A DNA stretch of 28,689 bases, from the NCBI GenBank assembly GCA_031264825.1, contig JAISDL010000061.1, positions 1-28,689 on the forward strand, read 5' to 3'. Position numbers and translations under genes: made by a program. This document shows positions 23,345 through 28,689 of this stretch, one piece after another (positions within the stretch are counted from its first letter, which is position 1; every line of letters starts with the position of its first letter). Origin of the DNA: Accumulibacter sp. Its GTDB lineage: Bacteria > Pseudomonadota > Gammaproteobacteria > Burkholderiales > Rhodocyclaceae. The notes beneath the pieces were generated by a model. The model did no database searches and was not told where the DNA came from. It saw nothing but the letters and a program-made list of their open reading frames with translations.

Positions 23345-24642
23345 GTCCTTGCACCTTGATCGGCGTCCTCGACGACGCTTGGGCGAGCCTTTCGGACACC
23401 GCGCGTCACCGCGTCGAGACGGCGTCGGTCGTGATCGGCGCAAAACGTACCCTGGCGCTCCTGGACGCGCATCTCTCTCCGGAGGCGCGGCGGATTCCGA
23501 TCGACGGCGCCTTGTCGCGCGTTCCGGAATGGGTCGCGCACGCGCGCATTGAAAACCGCGCCGTCGTCGTTCTGGCGACCGGCGATCCCCTGTGTCACGG
23601 CATCGGCGCCTTCCTTTCGGAGAAACTGCGCGGGACGCCGGCGGGCAACTTTGAAATCCTTCCCAACGTTTCGGTCTTGCAACTCGTGTGCGCGCGCTTT
23701 CATCAAGCGTGGGACGCGGTGCGGATCGCTTCGTGCCACGCGCGCGATACGGGCGAATGGACGGTCGGCGCGCCGCCTTCGCACGCGCTCTACCCCGCGA
23801 TGCGCGCGATCGCGCTGCATCGTAGCGTCTTCGTTTTTACGGGGCCGGAAAACACGCCGACGCGCCTCGCGCGCGCGCTCCTTTGCGCCGGGTACGCGAG
23901 CGATGAAGTCGCGTTCTCGGTCGCGTGCCGCGTCCAGAGGAGCGACGAGCGCCTTTTTGAGGAAATGACGCTCGATGAAGCCGTGCGGACGCTTTTCCCC
24001 GAACCCAACGTCGTCCTCGTTCGGCGGGGTGCTTCGGAGGGAGAGGCGCGCGGTTTGCCGATTTTCGGCTTCGACGACTCGGACTACCTTCAACGCGCGC
24101 CCGAAAAAGGCTTGATCACCAAACTGGAAGCGCGCGCGCTCGCGCTCGCCAAGATGCGGCTGAGCGAAGATTCGATCGTCTGGGACATCGGCGCGGGCGC
24201 CGGGTCGGTCGGGGTCGAAGCGGCGCGGCTCGCGGTGCGCGGCCACGTCTGGGCGATCGAGAAAAACCCCGACGACGCGGCGAACGCGCGCGCGAACGCG
24301 CGGCGCTTCCGGGTCACGAATTACACGCTGTGCGAGGGAAAAGCGCCCGACGGCCTCGATGCGTGGCCGAACCCGGACGCCGTTTTCGTCGGCGGGTCGG
24401 GCGGGAATCTGTCGCGTCTGATTTCGACGATATTCGCGCGCGTGAACCCCGGCGGACGCGTCGTCATGAATTTCGTGCTGCTCGAAAACCTGGCGACGGC
24501 GACCGCGGCGCTCGACGCGGCGGGCCTTCGATGGGACCTGGTTCAGCTTCAGGCGAGCCGCAGCCATCCGATGGCGGGAATGCACAGGATGGCGGCGCAG
24601 AATCCGGTGTGGATACTCACGGCGTTCGCGCCGGAAAAATGA
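23341..24642 (+). CDS. cbiET: Fused CbiE-CbiT: cobalt-precorrin-7 C5-methyltransferase and C15-methyltransferase (decarboxylating)
   Basis: Encodes 433 residues from a GTG that overlaps the cbiD stop (GTGA). Residues 1-205 are a CbiE-type tetrapyrrole methylase, with GAKRTLALL, VLATGDPLCHGIG and ILPNVSVLQL. Residues about 240-433 are a Rossmann methyltransferase of CbiT type, with KLEARALALAKMRL and the SAM loop DIGAGAGSVGVEAARL, then VFVGGSGGNL. The fusion equals CobL of aerobic organisms, so a label of cobL is equally valid by sequence. In this operon it methylates C5 and C15 and removes the C12 acetate carboxyl. Confidence 0.93.
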   Translation: MSPCTLIGVLDDAWASLSDTARHRVETASVVIGAKRTLALLDAHLSPEARRIPIDGALSRVPEWVAHARIENRAVVVLATGDPLCHGIGAFLSEKLRGTPAGNFEILPNVSVLQLVCARFHQAWDAVRIASCHARDTGEWTVGAPPSHALYPAMRAIALHRSVFVFTGPENTPTRLARALLCAGYASDEVAFSVACRVQRSDERLFEEMTLDEAVRTLFPEPNVVLVRRGASEGEARGLPIFGFDDSDYLQRAPEKGLITKLEARALALAKMRLSEDSIVWDIGAGAGSVGVEAARLAVRGHVWAIEKNPDDAANARANARRFRVTNYTLCEGKAPDGLDAWPNPDAVFVGGSGGNLSRLISTIFARVNPGGRVVMNFVLLENLATATAALDAAGLRWDLVQLQASRSHPMAGMHRMAAQNPVWILTAFAPEK

Positions 24643-24712
24643 GCGGGGTTTGAAAAGGATTCCGAAGAATCCCGAAAACGGGAGCGAAGAACTGAAAACG
24701 AAGGGAGCGTTG

Positions 24713-25462
24713 ATGACAAAACACTACGGAACGCTGACGGGCGCTTCGCTCGGCCCGGGCGATCCGGGGCTGATCACCCGGAGCGCGTGGGATGCCTTGC
24801 ACTCGGGCGCGCGCTGGGTCTACCCGGTAAAACGCGCGGGCGAGGAATCGTACGCGCTCGCCATCGTCCGGCGCGCCGGACTTGCCGTCCCCGCCGACGC
24901 GGTCGAACTCGTCTTTCCGATGACGCGCGACGCGCGCGCGCTTGCCGCCGCGTGGGATATGGCCGCGACAAAGGTCGCCGAACTGCTTGTCGAAGGCAAG
25001 GACCTCATTTTCCTCGTCGAAGGCGACGCGTCGACGTTTGCGACTTTCGGCCATCTGGCGCGCGCCGTGCAAGAGCGCCTGCCCGACGCAAAAGTCACGA
25101 CGATCCCCGGTGTTTCATCGTTCGCGGCGGCGGCGGTCTCGTCGGGGCGGTCGCTCGCCGAAGAGGACGAGACGCTCGCGATCGTTCCGGCCGCGTACGG
25201 AATCCGCGTGATCGACCGGATGCTCGACGAGTTCGACAGCCTGATCCTGCTCAAGATCAAGCCGATGCTCGACGAAATCGTCGATCTCATCGACGCGCGC
25301 GGTCTTTTGAATGAGAGTTGCTTCATCGAGAAAGTCGGCGCGCCCGACGAGCGCATCGTGCGCGACGTTTCGACGCTCCGGGGGACAAGCGTCAATTATC
25401 TTTCGCTGATGCTCGTCCGAAACCCGGAAAGACGCCGGCGTAAAGACAGGTCGGAGCGTTGA
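24713..25462 (+). CDS. cbiL: Cobalt-precorrin-2 C20-methyltransferase
   Basis: Encodes 249 residues. It adds the C20 methyl to cobalt-precorrin-2. The start is ATG 24713, with GGGAG 5 bases upstream; a frame from 24650 is open but gives an unlike, Lys-rich leader. Signatures are LTGASLGPGDPGLIT, LVEGDASTFATFGHL and IPGVSSFAAAA, which match CbiL/CobI. This is the only sizeable gap inside the biosynthetic part (70 bases after cbiET) and it has its own good Shine-Dalgarno, so it may be translated independently. Confidence 0.92.
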   Translation: MTKHYGTLTGASLGPGDPGLITRSAWDALHSGARWVYPVKRAGEESYALAIVRRAGLAVPADAVELVFPMTRDARALAAAWDMAATKVAELLVEGKDLIFLVEGDASTFATFGHLARAVQERLPDAKVTTIPGVSSFAAAAVSSGRSLAEEDETLAIVPAAYGIRVIDRMLDEFDSLILLKIKPMLDEIVDLIDARGLLNESCFIEKVGAPDERIVRDVSTLRGTSVNYLSLMLVRNPERRRRKDRSER

Positions 25463-25474
25463 GGTGACGAGGCG

Positions 25475-26629
25475 ATGAGGGTTGCGATCCTTGCGATCAC
25501 CCGTCACGGCGTCGCGCTCGGCGTGCGCGTGGGCGCCGCGCTGCCCGGCGCGAAGCTCTATGTACCGGAAAAGTTCTCCGACCTTGCGAATTCGGACGGT
25601 GTCGAGGTCCTTCCGTATTCCGGCGCGACCGGAGCGCTGCTCGGTCGCCTTTTTGGAGAATGCGACGCGATCGTCGCCGTGTTTTCGATCGGCGCGCTCG
25701 TCCGCATGGTCGCGCCCACCCTGAAAAACAAGGCCGAAGACCCGGCGCTCGTCGTTGTAGACGAGAGCGGGCGCTTCGTGATTCCCGTTCTTTCCGGCCA
25801 CTTGGGCGGCGCGAACGCGCTCGCGCTCCGTTTGGCCGCCGCCCTCGGCGCGACGCCGGTACTGACGACGGCGTCCGACGCGCGCCGGACGATCGGCGTC
25901 GACGTCCTGGGGCGCGAATTCGGCTGGACGCTCGAAGCGAGCCACGACGAAATCGTCCGCGCAAGCGCGGCGATGGTCAACGAAGAGCCGATCGCCTTCG
26001 TCCAGGAGGCGGGACGCCGCGACTGGTGGCCCGGTCACGCCGGGGGGCGCGAGGGCGCGCCGCCGTCCAATCTCGTTTTTTTCAGCCGCCTGGAAGACGC
26101 GGGAGAAGCGGAAAAAATGGGGAAAGCGGACGATGCCGGTCGATTTTCTTTCGTTCTCTGGGTTTCTCGAAGAAAGATGCCTGAAGAATGCGCCGCGCGT
26201 TTTGCCGGACGCTGCATCGTCTATCGTCCGCGTTTTACGGTCGCGCTCGGCGTCGGCTGCGACCGCGGCACGACGTGTGCGACGATCATCGAGGCGGTCG
26301 ACGCGGCGCTTGCCGCGTGCGGTGCGAAACCCGCCGACGTCGCGGCTGTGGCGAGCATCGACCTGAAATCCGACGAAGCGGCGCTCCTCGAAGTGGCCGC
26401 CGCGCGCGGGTGGGATATCCGTTTCTATTCGGCGTCCGAACTCGCCGCCGTCGACGTCCCACACCCCTCCGAAGTCGTTCGGCGCCATACGGGGACGTCG
26501 TCGGTCTCGGCGGCCGCCGCGTTGCTCGCGGCGAGGGCCGAAAAAGCCGCGCTCATCGTCGAAAAAATCCGTCGGTGCGGCCTCGACGGCCGCAACGCCA
26601 CTGTTTCCATTGCAAGGATAGAAGAATGA
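25475..26629 (+). CDS. cbiG: Cobalt-precorrin-5A hydrolase
   Basis: Encodes 384 residues. It opens the lactone ring of cobalt-precorrin-5A and releases acetaldehyde, which occurs only in the anaerobic route. The N-terminal domain has FSIGALVRMVAP, VVDESGRFVIPVLSGHLGGAN (two overlapping signatures) and TTASDARRTIGVDV. A variable middle part follows. The C-terminal CbiG domain has ALGVGCDRGT, VASIDLKSDEAALLEVA and VPHPSEVV. It starts 12 bases after cbiL and its stop overlaps the cbiH start. Confidence 0.95.
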   Translation: MRVAILAITRHGVALGVRVGAALPGAKLYVPEKFSDLANSDGVEVLPYSGATGALLGRLFGECDAIVAVFSIGALVRMVAPTLKNKAEDPALVVVDESGRFVIPVLSGHLGGANALALRLAAALGATPVLTTASDARRTIGVDVLGREFGWTLEASHDEIVRASAAMVNEEPIAFVQEAGRRDWWPGHAGGREGAPPSNLVFFSRLEDAGEAEKMGKADDAGRFSFVLWVSRRKMPEECAARFAGRCIVYRPRFTVALGVGCDRGTTCATIIEAVDAALAACGAKPADVAAVASIDLKSDEAALLEVAAARGWDIRFYSASELAAVDVPHPSEVVRRHTGTSSVSAAAALLAARAEKAALIVEKIRRCGLDGRNATVSIARIEE

Positions 26630-27657
26630 CCCAGGAAAACCACACGCCGGATTCCGCGCGCGCGACCGCACAAAAGCCGAACGCCGGAAAAATCACGCTC
26701 GTCGGCCTCGGCCCGGGGCGCCACGATTACCTGACGGAGCGCGCGCGCAAAGCGATCGCCGAAGCCGACACGGTCATCGGTTACGTCACGTATATCCGGC
26801 TCGTCCAGGACTTGCTCGAAGGCAAGGAGATCATCAAAAAAGCGATGTCCGAAGAACTCGACCGCGCGATCGAAGCGTTCGACCGCGCGCGTCTCGGGAA
26901 GAAGGTCGCCATCGTCTCGTCGGGCGACGCGGGCGTCTATGGCATGGCCGGTCCGACGTTCGAAATGCTTTTTCAAGCCGGCTGGACGCCCGAATCGGAG
27001 GTCGAAGTCGAGATCGTCCCCGGCGCCTCGGCGATCAACGCGTGCGCCTCGCTCGTCGGCGCGCCGCTGACGCACGACTTTTGCGCGATTTCGCTCTCCG
27101 ACCTGCTCACGCCGTGGCCGACGATCGCGCGTCGCCTCGACGCCGCCGCGTACGCGGATTTCGTCGTCGCTCTCTACAACCCGAAAAGCGGGCGCCGGAC
27201 GCGGCATATCCGCGAGGCACAGCGGATTTTTCTTCGCCACCGCGACCCCGAAACGCCCGTCGCCGTCGTCAAATCGGCTTTTCGCCCCAAACAGCGCGTC
27301 GAGATTACGACGCTCGGCGCGATGGCAGGCGCCGAGATCGGAATGCTCTCGACGGTACTGATCGGGAATTCGAGCACCACCGTGAAGCACGGGCTGATGA
27401 TTACCCCGCGCGGCTATACGGACAAATACGAACTCGAACGCGGACGCCGTTCGGCGCGCGACGGTGAAAAACCGGGGCGCTCGCTTTCGACGGGGCTTGC
27501 CGGATGGCTCGAAGCTGTCTCGACGAGCGGTCAATCCCCCGCCGAACTTGCGAAAATCTATCGCCTTCCCGAAGATTACATCGCCGCCGTGATGGAAGAT
27601 TCCTCCGAGGCCGGTGAGAAATCGGGGCAAAACGCGCCGGGAGGAAATCGGCCATGA
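26626..27657 (+). CDS. cbiH: Cobalt-precorrin-3 C17-methyltransferase with C-terminal extension
   Basis: Encodes 343 residues. It methylates C17 and contracts the ring by forming the lactone. AAGGA precedes an ATG overlapping the cbiG stop. The methylase core runs from about 21 to 264: VGLGPGRHDYLT, GYVTYIRLV, SSGDAGVYGMAGP, VPGASAINACASLVGAPL and GNSSTTVKHGLMITPRGY. Simple CbiH/CobJ proteins end near this point. Here about 79 further residues follow, without Cys, including LAGWLEAVSTSGQSPAELAK, so it is not the Fe-S extension known in some CbiH60 proteins. The stop overlaps the cobA start. Confidence 0.93.
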   Translation: MTQENHTPDSARATAQKPNAGKITLVGLGPGRHDYLTERARKAIAEADTVIGYVTYIRLVQDLLEGKEIIKKAMSEELDRAIEAFDRARLGKKVAIVSSGDAGVYGMAGPTFEMLFQAGWTPESEVEVEIVPGASAINACASLVGAPLTHDFCAISLSDLLTPWPTIARRLDAAAYADFVVALYNPKSGRRTRHIREAQRIFLRHRDPETPVAVVKSAFRPKQRVEITTLGAMAGAEIGMLSTVLIGNSSTTVKHGLMITPRGYTDKYELERGRRSARDGEKPGRSLSTGLAGWLEAVSTSGQSPAELAKIYRLPEDYIAAVMEDSSEAGEKSGQNAPGGNRP

Positions 27658-28466
27658 AGCGGATGAACGACGATTCGTCAACGAACCCCGGACGCGTCGA
27701 CCTCGTCGGCGCGGGGCCGGGCGACCCCGACCTCGTGACCCTGAAGGCGGCGCGGCTCATCCAGAGCGCCGAAGTCGTCGTATACGACAATCTTGTCGGC
27801 GACGCGATACTCGACCTGATCCCGCCGAAAGTCGAACGCATCTACGTCGGCAAGAGCGCGGGGAACCATACGCTGCCGCAAGAGGAAATCTGCGCGCTGC
27901 TCGTCGAAAAAGCCAAAGAGGGAAAGCGCGTCGTCCGTTTGAAGGGCGGCGACCCTTTCGTCTTCGGGCGCGGCGGCGAGGAGATCGACGTCCTGATCGA
28001 CGCCGGAATCCCCGTGGGAATCGTTCCCGGCGTCACGGCGGCGCTCGGCGCGGCGGCGAGCTTCGGTTTCCCGCTGACGCACCGCGATTACGCGCAAAGC
28101 TGCGTTTTCGTCACGGGGCACTTGAAAGACGACTCGGTCGACCTCAACTGGCCGATGCTCGCGCAAGCCCGACAGACGGTCGTGATCTACATGGGTATCA
28201 TCGGCGTCGAAATCGTTTCGGCGCGCCTCCAGGAGGCCGGACTGCCCGGCGATACGCCCGCCGCGCTCGTCTATCGCGCGACCTGCCCCGACGAAAAACT
28301 CTTCCCCGCGACCGTCGCGACGCTGCCGAAAGTCGTCCAGGAAGAAGCGGTGAAATCGCCGACGCTGATCGTCATCGGCCAGGTTCTGAAATTGGCGGTT
28401 TCAGGGGACGGGAGACAGGAGACGGGAGACAGAGCGGCCTCAGGTATCAGGAATCAGATCGGTTAG
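27654..28466 (+). CDS. cobA: Uroporphyrinogen-III C-methyltransferase (SUMT)
   Basis: Encodes 270 residues. It methylates uroporphyrinogen III at C2 and C7 to give precorrin-2, the entry to corrin and siroheme synthesis. Signatures are VGAGPGDPDLVTLKAARLI, VVYDNLV, RLKGGDPFVFGRGGEE, VPGVTAALGAAASFG and PLTHRDYAQSCVFVTGH. It is the single-function form, lacking the CysG dehydrogenase/chelatase part, so precorrin-2 oxidation must come from elsewhere. The normal end is near GQVLKLA; residues 250-270 are encoded by the repeat element that follows, including the TAG stop. Confidence 0.95.
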   Translation: MKRMNDDSSTNPGRVDLVGAGPGDPDLVTLKAARLIQSAEVVVYDNLVGDAILDLIPPKVERIYVGKSAGNHTLPQEEICALLVEKAKEGKRVVRLKGGDPFVFGRGGEEIDVLIDAGIPVGIVPGVTAALGAAASFGFPLTHRDYAQSCVFVTGHLKDDSVDLNWPMLAQARQTVVIYMGIIGVEIVSARLQEAGLPGDTPAALVYRATCPDEKLFPATVATLPKVVQEEAVKSPTLIVIGQVLKLAVSGDGRQETGDRAASGIRNQIG

Positions 28467-28515
28467 CAGCGGCTTCGCCGCCGGAGAAGAGATTTGAAAC
28501 ACCGATCGGTTTTCA
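28404..28515. repeat. Repeat copy E, overlapping the 3' end of cobA
   Basis: Heptads GGGGACG, GGAGACA, GGAGACG and GGAGACA (28404-28431) are followed by GCGGCC, TCAGGTA, TCAGGAA, TCAGATCGGTTAG, a hairpin CGGC-TTC-GCCG (about 28470-28480), then GAAACACCGATCGGTTTTC. It has the same orientation as copy A. The cobA stop codon lies inside it. No T-run terminator follows. Confidence 0.8.
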
Positions 28516-28689
28516 TCCGAGGTTTGATCACTGAAAGGAAGGGGGATTCGTGACTCCCTCCCCTGACAAGCAGGGCGATTGCACCTAATGGTCATAAAGG
28601 AGCCATCCCCAAGACGCGCATCCGCTCATCGTCATCCCAAGCGGCCCTCTTGCGCCGCGAACGGACGCTTTTCTTCGGATGTGTTTTAT
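28516..28689. other. Right edge without a recognised gene
   Basis: A short plus-strand frame opens at ATG 28588 and runs to the edge (34 codons), but its product has no recognised motif and the ATG has no clear ribosome site. A GGGGG...CTCCC pair lies at 28541-28562. Whether a gene such as cbiJ follows cannot be seen. Confidence 0.3.

Noticed and set aside
24650..24712. Upstream start for cbiL
   Set aside because: It would begin with TTG and add an unlike Lys-rich leader; ATG 24713 has a strong GGGAG at the right distance and the family N terminus.
28588..28689. Truncated gene running off the right edge
   Set aside because: Only 34 codons are visible, without a recognised motif or convincing ribosome site.

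Overview
The window looks like chromosomal DNA of a high-GC proteobacterium, most likely a betaproteobacterium of the Burkholderiales type. The basis is gene content and protein resemblance, not a phylogeny: an RpoE-like sigma factor followed by DUF3619 and DUF3106 proteins, divergent from an ilvBHC cluster with psd downstream, is a familiar betaproteobacterial arrangement. No plasmid, phage or insertion-sequence core genes and no tRNA or rRNA were recognised.

Layout. 1-325 is repeat-rich and has no supported gene. 326-1787 (minus) is sigma factor, DUF3619 membrane protein and DUF3106 exported protein. 1856-5119 (plus) is ilvB-ilvH-ilvC for branched-chain amino acids, with a dyad symmetry in the short divergent intergenic region. 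psd (5422-6057) follows, and a PilZ-like protein (6071-7738, minus) converges on it. 7739-8256 is a repeat-filled gap. 8257-9249 is a His-rich CDF metal exporter, preceded by an AT-richer two-domain zinc-ribbon protein (9320-9997). 10430-11932 is a succinyl-CoA:acetate CoA-transferase with its own promoter and a strong terminator. 12078-16589 holds an LEA-type lipoprotein, an ankyrin-repeat protein, a class II aldolase plus MtnA pair (methylthioribose-1-phosphate salvage), a YcgR-type c-di-GMP receptor and one or two small orphans.

The main system is a 13-gene cobalt uptake and anaerobic cobalamin operon (17087-28466): cbiM-N-Q-O, cbiF, cbiX, cbiC, cbiD, cbiET, cbiL, cbiG, cbiH, cobA. Most start/stop junctions overlap, which suggests translational coupling. 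It is headed by a cobalamin riboswitch (about 16789-16976). Downstream of the aptamer two mutually exclusive helices can be drawn, one of which hides the cbiM Shine-Dalgarno. CbiMNQO would import cobalt, CobA would divert uroporphyrinogen III, CbiX would insert cobalt, and CbiL/H/F/G/D/E/T/C would build the corrin ring. The precorrin-2 dehydrogenase, the precorrin-6A reductase (CbiJ) and the late steps (CbiA onward) are not in the window.

The most unusual structure is a family of composite intergenic repeats. It consists of 7-bp tandem units (CTGATNC / TCTGTCY types), a GGCGGC-GCCGCC hairpin and flanking GATCGGT motifs. It occurs at about 300, 7900, 8240, 10050-10190, 16590-16760 and 28400-28515. 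At four places the repeat coincides with the stop codon of the neighbouring gene, and in cobA it encodes about 20 extra C-terminal residues.
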